Positions 43,406 through 55,665 of a stretch of 64,000 nt of DNA are shown here, piece by piece. The notes under the pieces were generated by a model that worked only from the letters and a program-made list of their open reading frames with translations, was not told the origin of the DNA and ran no database searches. Location of the stretch: NCBI GenBank assembly GCA_037447655.1, contig JBBHKE010001989.1:84077-148076 (forward strand). Reading direction: 5' to 3'. The DNA is from Zygnema cylindricum. Taxonomy: Eukaryota; Streptophyta; Zygnematophyceae; Zygnematales; Zygnemataceae. The translations under genes were made by a program, and so were the position numbers. Every line of letters starts with the position of its first letter. Position 1 is the stretch's first letter.

Positions 43406-44402
43406 TGTTGAAAATTGAAAATATTTAGATAGGACTGTGAGAGGAGATTAAAATAACTTAAAATATTTTCTAAGTTATCTGCTGCAATACTTACCTTAAT
43501 TGGTGTTAGAGTAGCAAAAGTATAAATAGAGTGTATTGCACTTTTACAGGGACATGCTTCGGCAAGAGAAACGATTGCAAGTTTTGTAGAGTGGCGCCGA
43601 CATTCAGTTACACGTGTCACGCATGAAACGATTAGATTCACTAGATCGGACGAACGCAATCTGAACCGGTTATTTTGGAAATATATGGTACAGTTTGATG
43701 TTATGATCGTTGATTACATTTTTGCCAACGGACGCGATTCACCTGGGACCACAAGCGTGATTCACGTGGGACCACAAGTGACGAAGCACTCACGTGTTTC
43801 CTACTACACTGCCACAATCGGTTCTACTTTAGCGACTATCGCTAACTAAACACCTAAAACATTTTATATACGGTTCGCTGTCTTAGAATATTTGGAAAAC
43901 ATTGTTTTGTAGTTTAGTGTAATAAAAACTAGTGTTTCATTAATTAGGTCTTTGAATAGAATAATTAGGTTTTGGAGGTTCTCACGGTACAATAAAGTAC
44001 AGGCTCGATACTTTGTCCTAAGTCGAGATAGTCTTGTAGTACGGTTACCCGAATTAGTGTGAATAGTAGATACTGACTATGAGTGTATAGTTTAGGACTT
44101 AGCCAATTTTTGTAGCATCCTGTTTTGGGAAGATGATTTTCTAAGGGCAGTTTTTGGGAAACTTCTAGGCATTGTATCTAATGGTTTACTCGGTCATTTG
44201 TGGTGCAACTTTGGGAATTTTCAGTTTAATGTGTTCTATATCACTGTGACAAATTTGTGTTGTATTGGCTTTTTGAGTCAATATTTGTGTTGAATCAAAG
44301 TTGTTTGTTGAGTAGGTATTTTGATAGCTTCTGCTATTTTTTAATGTCTACTTCCACTACTACTGCTGGTTCTCCTCCTTCAACGGTGGTTGTAGAAAAA
44401 CA
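43406..44402 (+). repeat. 5' LTR of element J
   Basis: Starts TGTTGAAAATTG and ends AAAAACA directly before GGTTATGGGC. Holds a TATATACGG TATA candidate near 43867 and the gag ATG at 44345. No second copy in the window, so borders rest on motif agreement. Confidence 0.68.
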
Positions 44403-45083
44403 GGTTATGGGCCTTTCGTTAAGAATTCATATCTTCAATGGCTAAAAGAATGCGTATTGGGCGGCGATGGTTGAATCGTCGTTTGAAACTGCAGACTTAT
44501 TGGGGGTTTTGGATGGCTCCCTTGATGAAACAAATCCGAGTTGGGCGAAAGAGAATTCAATGGCAAGGAACAATCTAATTCTTTATATTTCAAAAAATAT
44601 GGTCATGTCTTGCCTAAAAATGAAGAAGGCGATGGATATTTGGACATCATTGAAATTTATTTTTGAGAAAGCAAATGTCCAAGAGGAGCTCTTGGTGGTT
44701 GGAAATATTTGGGGGTACAAATGCTCCAGGGGATCTATGGTCGAGTATTGTGACAACTTTTGTGCTCTTATTGATGCACACTCTTCTGTTGGGGGGTCAT
44801 TTCCTGAGTTTCAATAGGAAGCTCTGCTTATTAGAGGTCTTCCTAGTAGCATGAAAGGTATGTCTGCTCAGTGAAAAAGCCATGATAAAGCTAGTTGGTC
44901 ATTTCAATTAGCATATAATCTTATATGGGAGGAAGAGTCTAATACTAAACTCCTTGAAGGAGAAGGAAAGGTTGAAGCTTTTGCCACAGACTTTGACAAA
45001 CGAGTTCAGTTGAATCAAAATAGGAATCAGTTTAACCAAAATCAAAATCAGTTTAATCAGAGGCCAAATAGACAATCTTCTAT
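44345..45083 (+). pseudogene. Element J gag, truncated by F
   Basis: Copia gag. The ATG in the LTR reads through the primer-binding site as KQVMGLSLRIHIFNG, then a stop. A 116-codon open block follows (VESSFETADLLGVLDGSL, MKKAMDIWTSLKFIF, CSRGSMVEYCDNFCALI). After further stops the end is an Asn/Gln-rich repeat (NRNQFNQNQNQFNQRPN), just before the knuckle would be expected. F interrupts at 45084. Confidence 0.78.
44403..44417 (+). promoter_or_regulatory. Primer-binding site of J, half-tRNA-iMet type
   Basis: GGTTATGGGCCTTTC. The first 12 bases match the A/C/D/E site. Confidence 0.65.
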
Positions 45084-45599
45084 TGTTTTGGAAAGCTTAA
45101 GTCCTCTCTATGCCTCAAGTGTGAGGGAGAGAGAGTTTCACGACTTAGCATATGTTTCGTTGGAAGTTCGGTTCCTTACACACCAAAGTTGATGTTCCAC
45201 TAGATTGGTAGGGAGTACACCTTTGTATACACTCTCGAGACACAAGTCATTACAAGAAAGAAGACAATCCAGAATATCCGGTTGTTGGTGCATAGATACA
45301 CTTGAGGACGAAATGGCACATGGAGATTTTTCTACGGTGCCGAATCTAATATGTACCCAACGAACGAAGACCGCCAACAAATGCAGGTCCGTGTGAACCA
45401 CATACACGATAAATGATGTGGCATACAAAATCCGACTCCTTTGTAAATATGTGGTTAAATAGATATTTGTCTTTGTGTGGTTAGCTGATTAGTAATGGAA
45501 TATTTTTGTATGACGTACCTTGTTCGGTTCGAGCCATAGGTATTTATTGTACGGGTGGTATAACTCTGTACGCTCAGCAGCATATGCTTCAGTGTATAT
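45084..45599 (+). repeat. 5' LTR of F, left piece
   Basis: Starts TGTTTTGGAAAGC, similar to the heads of the I and H LTRs, and ends in TATAT at the E insertion. No gene. Confidence 0.65.
45595..45599. repeat. Target-site duplication of element E (TATAT), left copy
   Basis: TATAT here and at 52047-52051, directly outside both LTR ends. A perfect 5-bp copy located at the TATA-box position of the F LTR. Confidence 0.88.
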
Positions 45600-46647
45600 T
45601 GAAACTCTGAGACCTCCATAAGTCCTCAGAGTATACAGCTTCCAAGAAGCCTCTAGGATAATCCTGACCCCTTTGTGTTCCAGCAAAAACAACTGCCACC
45701 CTGACAGACAAAAACCTTGACCACGTGCACCCCTGTAAAGGCAAGACTCCCCTGAGTCGGTAACAAAAAGAATCTCTGAATTTGCTCCCCTGAGCAGTAA
45801 GTTATGGAGGGTCAAAGTTGACCTTTTGTACAGAAGCTCTCTGGGAGAGGGGGTCCTATCTTCTAATTTTTATAAGTTTTATCTCTCTCACAAACTCTAT
45901 CTACTGATATACGGAACCAATCAGAATTGAGTTCCGTACGCAAAAGTACAGCTGCCGGTGTACTTTATGTACGAACATTGTACGACATGGCCAAAATGTC
46001 GACACATGTCAAATCCGGATTCGGTGCCATAATCTCCGGAGATTCCACAATCCAACGGAATTTCGCCACGCGTCATCCGATGTGGCGATGGCCACAAACC
46101 GCCGAAATCTTCCTCCGCGATCTCGGCGCTAATCCCGGCCGTCCGATTAAATTCGGCTTTAATCGTAGCCGTAATAAATACATGCGCGGTATTTGTTTCA
46201 TTTACGAAACAAATGCGCGGTACTGATTTTTGTCCGTACCGTAAGTCGTACATTATATATTACTGGATCTATGTATCCCGTAATTCATTTCAGTTAAATG
46301 GTTTATCGCACGTATACATATTTAAATAAATATCAAACTATATGATACGTAACACTACCGCTAGACTAAACGGCTAAGGCTACCGGCTATTTCCTGCCTG
46401 CCGGCCGGTAGGTACAGGATCAAATCCTGCCGCCGTCACATACCTTTTAAAAAAATAAATAAACCCTAATATAAAATTCCCGTAAACCTCAGGATAGCCA
46501 AGGTAGCCATGGCTCTAGCTTCCTCTCCAATTTCTCAGTGACTGCGACAAGTTTGAGAGTTGGAGAGAGAAGTTAGAGATAGACTGCCTCGACTTCTATA
46601 TTTCTTTTCAGACCTAGAAAATACTAATAAAACCATTAGTTTCTACA
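45600..46647 (-). repeat. 3' LTR of element E
   Basis: On the plus strand it runs from TGAAACTCTG to TTTCTACA, 1,048 bp. The polypurine stretch AATAAGGGGAG (minus) abuts it. Confidence 0.94.
46361..46433 (+). other. tRNA-like module in E 3' LTR (antisense to element)
   Basis: A-box-like TAGACTAAACGG and B-box AGGATCAAATCCTG on the plus strand. Confidence 0.57.
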
Positions 46648-46660
46648 CTCCCCTTATTTT

Positions 46661-49600
46661 CTAGTCAATCTTTAATTTCAGACCACACTTCTCCCTGCAA
46701 AAAATTAGCTTAGGGGAAGGCACAGGTTTCGTCATCATATCTGCTACCATCTCACTATCTGGTCTGTACTCTAAACTGATTATTTTGTTTTCTACTTTCT
46801 CTCTAACAAAGCTGAGTCTGATGTCCATGTGTTTGGCTTTAAAATGGTGTTTAGGATTGGCAGAAATAGCGATTGCTGCCTGATTATCACAAAATATTTT
46901 CTGCACACCACTCTTAAGGTGACCAAGCTCACCAAGCAAAGACTTGACCCACATCAATTCTTTTACTGCAGAGCAAGAGGCCATATACTCATCCTCCATG
47001 GTGGACTGAGCAATAACCTTTTGCTGTTTGCTACTCCAACAGCAAGCCCCATCACCCACATATAATACATATCCAGAAGTACATCTCCTCATCGGAGCAT
47101 CACCATAACTTGCATCACTCCAAGTAGTGATGTCAGTATTCTCCCCACCCAAATGCAACCATAGATCTCTAGTTCCTACCAAATATCTAAGGACTATCTT
47201 AGCTGCCTCCCAATCCTTCTTAGTGGGAGCATTTAGACTTCTACTCAGCACTCCTACAGCTGCAGCTAAATCCGGCCGGGTACAATTCATAAAATAGATT
47301 AGACTTCCCACTACTTGCCTGTAAAGAAAAGTCTGCATGAACTTCTGTTCATCAGGAGATAATTCCTCGTCTAAGACTATGACTCCTTCTTCCTCACTCC
47401 CCTCACTTCCCTTCTTCAACTCCATTGGAGTTGTACAACTATTAGCTTTATCCATTTGAAATTTTTCAAGAATGTTCCCTATTGCTTCCTTTTGAGTCAA
47501 TCTTATAATTTTCCTTTTTCGGTCTCTCTCTACTTGAATTCCCAAAATATATCTTGCTTCTCCCATATCCTTCATTTCAAATCTCCCCTTAAGATCGGTT
47601 TTCAGTTTGTTAATTTTTTTCATTGATTTACTTAATAGAAGCAAATCATCAACATAAATTGCAATATATATAACACCTTCCTCATTTTCAAAAACGTAGA
47701 TTGAGTGATCTGAGCTAATTTGGATATATCCTAGACCGGTAAGAAACTCATCAAGCTTTTTATTCCAATGTCGAGGCGCCTGTTTCAAACCATAAAGATA
47801 TTCAATCAGCCAGCATACCTTACTCTCCTCTCCTTCTTCCACAAATCCTTTGGGTTGTTGCATGAAGATCTCCTCTTCCAATTCTCCATGCAAAAAGGCT
47901 GTCTTGATGTCCATCTGGTGCACTTCTATGTCTTCCGCTGCTGCTAAACTGAGAAGTATGCGGACGGAGGGAAATCTGACCACCGGAGCAAAGGTTTCCA
48001 CGTAGTCAATTCCTTCCTTTTGTGTAAATCCCTTTGCCACTAATCTGGCCTTGTAGCGTTCGATTGTGTTATCTGGGTTCAGTTTTAATTTGAAAACCCA
48101 CTTACAACCGATTGGTTTTCGGTTAGGTGGACAGTCCACTAGCTCCCAAGTATCGGCTGCCATGATTGAAGCCATCTCCTCATTGATGGTTGTCTTCCAC
48201 CGGTTTCTTTTTGGACAAGTCATCGCCTCTCCATAAGTTTGAGGTTCATCTTGATGAGATAGTTTAGTTACCTTGTTATTAACCTATTTTTCTTGCAGTC
48301 TTTTGCTACTTCTCCTCCCCCCCTTAAACTCTGAGATCGGAATAGATGGTTCTCGTGGATTCTTTCGAACAAACTCGGCTTCTCCCCTATCCCTTGATTC
48401 CGAATCAATTTCCACCACGTCTTCCGCTTCGAGTAGAGTTGTCACTGGAGTTTCCACAGCCGGGTCCTTTTCGGTCTGATTTGTACCTGCAAGAATGTCA
48501 TCTTCTCTAAAACCTGGATAGTTAGGAAGCTCAAAGTCATCGGAATTTTCTGACTCAAATCTGATTTTTAATGACTTCGTATATTTGAAGGGATTCACAG
48601 ACTTTCCTTCATCCATAACTACTAGATGCTTTACTAAGATTATATCTTCCCTTTTTAGATCATAAACTCTATATCCTTTAACATCTTCATCATATCCTAA
48701 TAAGCATCCCGGTTTTCCTTTAGGATCTAGCTTTTTATTGGACCGATCAGTATCTAGACTGAACACTTGACTGCCGAAAACCTTTAAGTGAGATATGTCT
48801 GGTTTCCGGCCTGTCCATCTCTCATAAGGTGTTTGATCTTTTATAGCTGAAGTAAGAACTTCATTTTTGAGGTAATTAGCACAGTTCATTGCTTCTACCC
48901 AAAACCTTTTTCCTATCTTTTTATCCGACAACATAGTTCTAGCACTATCACTTAGTATTCTATTTAACCTTTCAGCTACCCCATTCTGTTCCGGATTTTA
49001 TGGAACTGTCTTTTGGTGTTGGACCCCATCTTCCCTCAGAAAATCCTCAAACATGTTAGAAGTATACTCTCCACCATTGTCACTCCTTACTCTCTTGATT
49101 GGATTTTCATGGAGTTTTTCGCTCCATGCTTTATATTGACTAAAACATTCCTGAGCTTCTGACTTGTTTTTCAAAAAATACACCCGGGAATACCGAGACC
49201 AATCATCAGTTATAGTCATCATAAATCTCTTCCTCCCCGGTGAGGGCACTCTAGCCGGTCCCCAAACATATGTGTGTACTAGATCTAGATTTTTTTCTCC
49301 CTTATAGGTGGCTGTTTTAGAAAAGGGTAATCTGTGTGATTTACCTTGAGCACATCCACTACAATCACTAATATCATCATTCTCACTGAACTGAATCCCT
49401 TCCACCACTCCCATCTTTTTCATCTCTCTTAACTTATCTAGATTCACATGCCCAAGCCTCTTATGCCACATCATAATATCATGAACACCAGTATAATAAA
49501 ATTTCTTCTTTTCATTACTTAAGATCAGCCTAAACATCCCATGGCTACCTTTCTCAGCAATGAAATAAACATCCTCCTCAAAACTAGCAGTAAAAACTCC

Positions 49601-51018
49601 TTCCCTAGTGCTAGTGAAAAAACCCTTATTATCTAATACTGATGTAGAGATAAGATTTTTGTTCAGCTCCGGAATAAACAATACATCGGAAAATGTTAAT
49701 ATAGATGTCTTTCCTTCTACTAACACTTTCAGATCTACCGATCCTACAAGAGTAGTGGTGACTATCCTCCCATCCCCGTACTGTATCTCTACAGTGGGAA
49801 TCTTTCTTATCTTAGTGAACAGGTGCCTATCCTTACACATGTGGATGGAGGCACCTGAATCTATGATCCAGCCTGCTTCACCTTTTAATCCACCGTAAGC
49901 ACATTTCTTCCTTCGTGGAATTTTGACCTCGTTTTTCGCCTCCAACTCCTCATCCAAAAGGAGCTCATCGTCCTCGTCCTCAGATTCCGCCTCAAGTACC
50001 TGTGTGACAAGGGCCTTTTTTTTTCCTCTCGGGGTACCACCGGTCTGCCCCTCCTTTAGTAGAAGCTCGGTTAGCTTAGTGCACACTGCCATATAGTGCC
50101 CCGGTTTCTTACAAAAAAGACATAAACCTTTGGGAGCCCTTGGTTCGAACTCGTCGGCCTGTTTTTTCAGCTTCCTACCCCCATAGTTTCCGACCGGTTT
50201 TCGGGAATCCCTGTTCCTCAAATCAATCACTGTTGCCAAGGCTTGGCCACTCTTTCCCCCCCTTCGGATCTCAATTGTATTTTCTTGAACGAGATTCATC
50301 CCTACCACTGAGTTCCATATCCACCTTGAGTCAGGCAAGTCCTGCACACGGTAAACTATGTTCACGAACTCATCAGGTAACTTCATCAGTAAACAGTTAA
50401 CCTTTTCTTTTTCACTAAAATCTTTTCCCGCACTCTCTAGCTCCATGAAGAGTGTAGCAAGCTCATTGCAAAAATCCAACATATTTCCCCCTTTGTATAC
50501 ATACTCCTTAACTTTCTGATCAGCCAACTGTTGTTGCTGAATCGTACCACTTCGGTACATCTCTATGAGAGCCATCCAAAGATCGGATGCCCTTTCTACC
50601 TGCAAATGAGGACATGCAAGTCCTTGAGTGAGATGGCGTAGGATGAAGTGCTTTGCCGCCATATTGTTGAAGTCCCAGGTTTCAGTATCATTCTCCTCGT
50701 TCCTCGGAATAGGTGACATGAATGCCGAACCAGTTGCTATTGGTGTGGTCGTCTCCTTCTCCTTTCCTTTGTCCACCACCTCTCCTTCTTTTGTTTCCTC
50801 CGTTGAAGGTGGATCCTCTTTCCTGGTGAATCTGCTTCCTCCAAACCCTGGAGGAATTCCAAGACTTGATGGACGTCCCAACCGTCCACTCACTATCCCC
50901 CAAAACCTTTTTTCGCATAGAGCTCCTATCATCATACTTTCCCAGTATATGAATCCAGTTCCATTAAAGATTGGTACCTAGAGGGTGGGCCCATAACCTG
51001 AAACTCTGAGACCTCCAT
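46661..51018 (-). pseudogene. Element E gag-pol polyprotein, two stops and one shift
   Basis: Copia polyprotein of the A/C/D family. The start ATG (51018) is inside the LTR. One base is missing in CCCTCTAGGTACC (minus; about 50974-50986), which shifts the frame before VPIFNG, so the long frame opens at 50935 with MMIGALCEKRFWG. From there to the TAG at 46661 everything is in one frame, with TAA just after QKTVP (48998) and TAG after LQEK (48284) as the only stops. Domains: gag; knuckle CLFCKKPGHYMAVC; protease IDSGASIHMC; integrase; RT with IYVDDLLLLSK near 47650; RNase H TTWSDASYGDAP near 47110. Confidence 0.92.
50984..50998 (-). promoter_or_regulatory. Primer-binding site of E, half-tRNA-iMet type
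   Basis: The minus strand reads GGTTATGGGCCCACC directly after the LTR end. Confidence 0.82.
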
Positions 51019-52046
51019 AAGTCCTCAGAGTGGACAGCTTCCAAGAAGCCTCTAGGATAATCCTGACCCCTTTGTGTTTCAGCAAAAAAAACTACCACCC
51101 TGGCAGACAAAAACTCTGACCACCTGCACCTCTGTGAAGGCAAGACTCCCCTGAGTCAATAGCAAAAATAATCTCTGAATTTGCTCCCCTGAGCAGTAAG
51201 TTATGGAGGGTCAAAGTTGACCTTTTGTACAGAAGCTCTCTGGGAGAGAGGGTCCTATCTCCTAATTTTTCTAAGTCCTATCTCTCTCACAGACTATATC
51301 TACTGATGTACGGAACTAATCAGAATAAAGTTCCGTACGCAAAAGTACAATTGCCGGTGTACTTTATGTACGACATTGTACGACATGGCCAAAATGTCGA
51401 CACATGTCAAATCCGGATTCGGTGCCCTATTCTCCGGAGATTCCACAATCCAACGGAATTTCGCCACGTGTCATCCGATGTGGCGATGGCCACAAACCGC
51501 CGAAATCTTCCTCCGCGATCTCGGCGCTAATCCCGGCCGTCCGATTAAATTCGGATTTAATCGTAGCCGTAATAAATACATGCGCGGTATTTGTTTCACT
51601 TACGAAACAAATGCGCGGTACTGATTTTTGTCCGTACCGTAATTTGTACATAATATATTAGTGGATCTATGTATCCCATAATCTATTTCAGTTAAATGAT
51701 TTATCGCACATATATTCATTTAAATAAATATCAAACTATATGCTACGTAACACTACGGCTAGACTTAACGGCTAAGGCTACCGGCTATTTCCTGTCTGCC
51801 GGCCGGTAAGTACAAGGATCAAATCCTGCCGCCGGCACATACCTTTTAAATAAAAAAATAAACCCTAATATAAAATTCCCGTCAACCTCAGGATAGCCAA
51901 GGTAGCCATGGCTCTAACTTCCTCTCCAATTTCTCAGTGACTGCGACAAGTTTGAGAGTTGGAGAGAGAAGTTAGAGATAGACTGCCTCAACTTCTATAT
52001 TTCTTTTCAGACCTAGAAAATACTAATATAACCATTAGTTTCAACA
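50999..52046 (-). repeat. 5' LTR of element E
   Basis: On the plus strand it runs from TGAAACTCTG to TTTCAACA, 1,048 bp. Its outermost bases differ from the 3' copy at one position (TGTTG against TGTAG). Confidence 0.94.
51759..51835 (+). other. tRNA-like module in E 5' LTR (antisense to element)
   Basis: A-box TAGACTTAACGG and B-box AGGATCAAATCCTG, plus strand. Confidence 0.57.
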
Positions 52047-52051
52047 TATAT

Positions 52052-52369
52052 TAGTAGGACTTAGACAATTTTGTAGGAATGAACACTTTGTAGTGAAAAA
52101 CTATACAGCCTGTTTTTGCATTTTTATCTATGAATATCTCACAGATCTGTGGGCAAAGATACTTAAAATTTTGTGCGTGTGTTCATCTTGATGTTATCTA
52201 CATTTTGTTAGATTTGCACAGCTATTGTGTCTCTGGTTGAGGTTTTAACAACTGTTGAGGTTGTTGTATTTTTAGACTAATTTTTGTTAAAGTTTTTTGC
52301 TTCGTTTGGTTCCGAGATGACTACACCGGCATCCTCATCGTCTTCTGTTTTGGCTGTTGTCTCAAAACA
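52052..52369 (+). repeat. 5' LTR of F, right piece
   Basis: Continues the F LTR after E (TAGTAGGACTTAG, as in the I LTR). Ends near CAAAACA at 52369 and contains the gag ATG at 52317. The end is set by analogy; there is no second copy here. Confidence 0.62.
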
Positions 52370-52372
52370 AGA

Positions 52373-52387
52373 GGTCACGGGCCCGCC
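52373..52387 (+). promoter_or_regulatory. Primer-binding site position of F (variant)
   Basis: GGTCACGGGCCCGCC, with the same T-to-C changes as element I; encodes VTGPP. Confidence 0.5.
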
Positions 52388-54268
52388 TTCACGAATTCCG
52401 ATTTTTTATGGGAGAGAATATGTGTATTAGGCAGATCTTGTTAGGTCTTACTTTGTACAAGTGAAGCTTTTTGATGTTGTTAATGGATCTATGGTAGAAA
52501 CTGATGTTAACTATAATCAAAAGAATGAGCAGGCTCTTCATCTAATATAATTAATGATATCAAAGTTGATGCATATGACATACATTCAGGCTTCTAAAGC
52601 ATCAAAGATTTGGGATGCTTTGAAATAGACATATTCTAGGGCTAATGCACAGCATGAGATTATAACTGCTGGGCAGATCCTAGAATATAAGTATACAGGC
52701 GGAAGCATGGCAGAATATTGCAATAAATTCAGACTTCTAGTTGCAGAAAATGCATGTTCAGGTGGTTCATTTCTTAAGTATTACCAAGCAATGATTTTAG
52801 TGAGGGGGCTTCCTACTGAGTATAAAGGTGCCTATGATGAACTATAAAAATTGGATAAGACACAGTGGAATCTAGCTAGAGCTATAGAGTATGTGCTAGA
52901 GGAAGAAGCAAATCAGCTAGCATTTAATTCTGAAAAGCAAGTTGTAGCTTACAATGCTCAATTTCAAAGAGAATAGATTTCAAGGAAATCAGTCTTTTCA
53001 ACAATATAAAAGGTGTGTCTATTGCTATATTAATGGTCATTTGTACAAGTTTTGTCCTTTGTATATAAAAGCGTGTGAAACAGGTTCTTATCGCAAAGGA
53101 TGGAAGGTGAGAGGGGCTCCATTTACACCGAAACCTCCGAGCAAAACTGCGACTTTTTCAGCGGAGGAAAAGGAACCGGTGAAGGAGATGGAGAAGGAGA
53201 AATTAGAGGTTGTCAGTTTTCATAAAACTGAAAACACCGAGTTCTTTACTATGGCAAAGATGATGGAGGGAGAAAAAGATCTCGGGTGGATTATGGACTC
53301 CGGGAGTTCATCCCATATGTGTTGGAACAAATCATATTTCAAGGATATGACACCTATCCCTACTCTTCAAATCTTTTATGCTTGTGGTGCCATGGTGGAA
53401 GCTTATGCTAAGGGTAGCATAGATCTAAATTGTGAGATAGATGGCAAAGCTGTAAAAAGAACTTTGCATGATGTTTTTTATATGCCTAAATTTATAAAAA
53501 AAATTGTTTTCTTCCTCAGTTGCAAAGAGTAAGGGTTTTGATGTTCTTCAGAGCAAAGGCAACAAGATATTAAGCAAGGATGGGAGAGTAGCTTTAGTGG
53601 GAACTAGAGGCCCTACCATGTTGTATCGGATGGACCTGGTTAATAAAGTTGATGTCATTTCTGAAAATATTTTATGGCATAAAAGGCTTAGGCATGTTCA
53701 TAATGAGAGGCTTGAAAAGATGGTGAAGACTAATATGATAGAAGGTGTCAAGCTTGGTCAAAGGGAATCCCATGTTTGTGATGGTTGTGCTCTACGAAAG
53801 CTTCATAAGCTTCCCTTACCACATGCTTTAGATTATCGAGCAAAGGATCTTCTCGACCTTATCCACTCGGATGTAAGGGGACCGGCCAAAGTTCCTTCCC
53901 TTGGTGAAAGAAAATACCTTGTTACCTTCACCGATGACTACTCAAGTTTCAACCGAGTGTACTTTATGAAGGAGAAGAACCAGTTCTTCACACAATTCAA
54001 GCATTTTCGGTTCTGGGCGGAGAAACTTCACAGAAAATAGATCCTTGCTTTGCGATCTGACAACGGTGGAGAGTATGTATCAAATGCTTTTGCTGAATAC
54101 TTCAAAGAAAATAGATTTTCTCATGAGTTTACAATTTTTTTACACTCCGGAACAGAATGGTGTGGTTGAAAGACTCAATAGGACTTTGACTGAATGTGCT
54201 AAATCTATGATGATGGATTAAGGTGTAGATTTAAAATTTTGGGAGGAAGCTTTTCAGTGTGCTGTTAC

Positions 54269-54418
54269 ATTAGAAATAGAATAGAAACCAGATCTCTAAA
54301 GAATAAAACACCCTATGAAATGTGGACAGGAAGGAAGCACGACATTAGGAATAGAATAGAAACCAGATCTCTAAAGAATAAAACACCTTATGAATTGTGG
54401 ACAGGAAGGAACCGGGAT
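54269..54418 (+). repeat. 75-bp in-frame tandem duplication in F integrase
   Basis: Two copies of a 25-residue unit starting IRNRIETRSLKNKTPYE, period 75 bp, so the frame is kept. Confidence 0.88.
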
Positions 54419-55665
54419 GTCTGTCACTTTAGAGTCTTTGGAAGTAAGTGATTTATGTTGGATAACTTTCCAAATTGGAAATTAAGTCCAAAATCTATAC
54501 CTCGGATGTTTTTGGGTTATGATGATGAAACTGTAGGATATAGAGTGTATAATCCTCATAAAATTACAATTCAAATTCCTAGGAATGTTCAAATCCAGGA
54601 ATAAAGTCAATCTATTTTTGTTTTTAGCATCAATGAGGCGGAAACGACAGAAAAATTGCAGGATTATCTCATCCTTGAGCAGATTCCTTTCAAGCAACCG
54701 CCTATTTCTTCCTCTACATCTAAACTACCACATGTTTTGGGGTTGCCTAATCCACCTGCTATTGCGACTAATACCATACCACCTCCTCCACTTCCTCCTC
54801 CTCCTCTAAGACTGCGTCGGGGACCAACAGTTCCCGCTTCAAATTTTCCGAGGGGAAGAAGACAAGGCACTCGTCTGAGAGGTGGCCGAGTGGATCATGC
54901 TTACTCTGCAATCACAATGAAGCCTCTTACCATTTAAGAAGCTTTCTCCATTCCGGAAAAAGATTTGTGGATTGCTGCGGCGACTGACGAGATATAATCA
55001 ATTATGGAGGCTCAAACTTAGGAGCTTATGGAACTACCACCGGATCGAAAAGCGATCGGTTGTAAGTGGGTATTCAAGTTAAAACTCAATCCGGATAAAA
55101 CCATTGAGAGGTATAAGGCCAGGCTTGTTGCTAAGGAGTATAGCCAAAAAGAGGGCATTGATTATGAAGAGACGTCCTCACCTGTAGTTCGTTTTCCTAC
55201 TGTTAGGATTCTCTTATCTCAAGCAACTATAGAGGATATGGAGTTACATCAAATGGATGTGAAGACCGCTTTCTTGCATGTGGATTTAGATGAAGGTATA
55301 TATATAAAGCAGCCAGTGGGATATGAAGAAAAAGGAAAGAAAATCTGGTCTGTAAACTGTTGAAGTCCCTTTATGGTATAAAGTAGGCTCCACGACAGTG
55401 GAACCTAAAATTGGATGAATTTCTGACAAATCTTGGCTTTACTAGAATCAGTTCAAATCATTCAGTTTGTGTAATGGAAGGGAAGATGGAGTGATATATA
55501 TTGTATTTATGTTAATGATTTGCTATTGGTGAGCAAATCCATCAATGAAATTAACAAAATAAAAATAGCTCTAAATTCCCGATTCGAAATGAAAGATTTT
55601 GAGAGGCTAAGTGTATTTTGAAAATTCAGGTAGAAAGGGATAGAAAACAGAGACTACACAGAAAG

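Larger units (their letters stand above)
43406..45083 (+). mobile_element. Ty1/copia element J, inserted in K and cut by F
   Basis: Second-clade copia element. A 5' LTR (43406-44402), half-tRNA primer-binding site and gag are present up to 45083, where the F LTR begins. Its right part lies beyond the window. Confidence 0.8.
45600..52046 (-). mobile_element. Ty1/copia element E, complete, inserted in F's LTR
   Basis: A complete 6,447-bp copia element on the minus strand. Both LTRs are 1,048 bp, the primer-binding site is perfect, and the 5-bp duplication is perfect. Its gag-pol is the best preserved after A. Same family as C and D. Confidence 0.95.
45084..55665 (+). mobile_element. Ty1/copia element F, split by E and cut by H
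   Basis: Second-clade copia element inserted in J's gag. Its 5' LTR is in two pieces (45084-45599 and 52052-52369) on either side of E, followed by gag to RT (52317-55665). H interrupts the RT at 55666. The remainder lies beyond the window. Confidence 0.82.
52317..55665 (+). pseudogene. Element F gag-pol remnant, truncated by H
   Basis: Copia polyprotein. The start lies in the LTR and reads EVTGPPSRIPIFYG, followed by stop-broken gag. Knuckle CVYCYINGHLYKFC, protease MDSGSSSHMC (near 53295), then a shift near 53515. Integrase 53504-54040 has RLRHVHNERL and CDGCALRKLHKL, and the DDE part to 54230 is broken. A 75-bp in-frame duplication is at 54269-54418. A proline-rich linker, then RT ([29 protein letters not shown]) with further shifts. 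It breaks off at 55665, after the segment VERDRKQR, where the H LTR starts. Confidence 0.85.
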
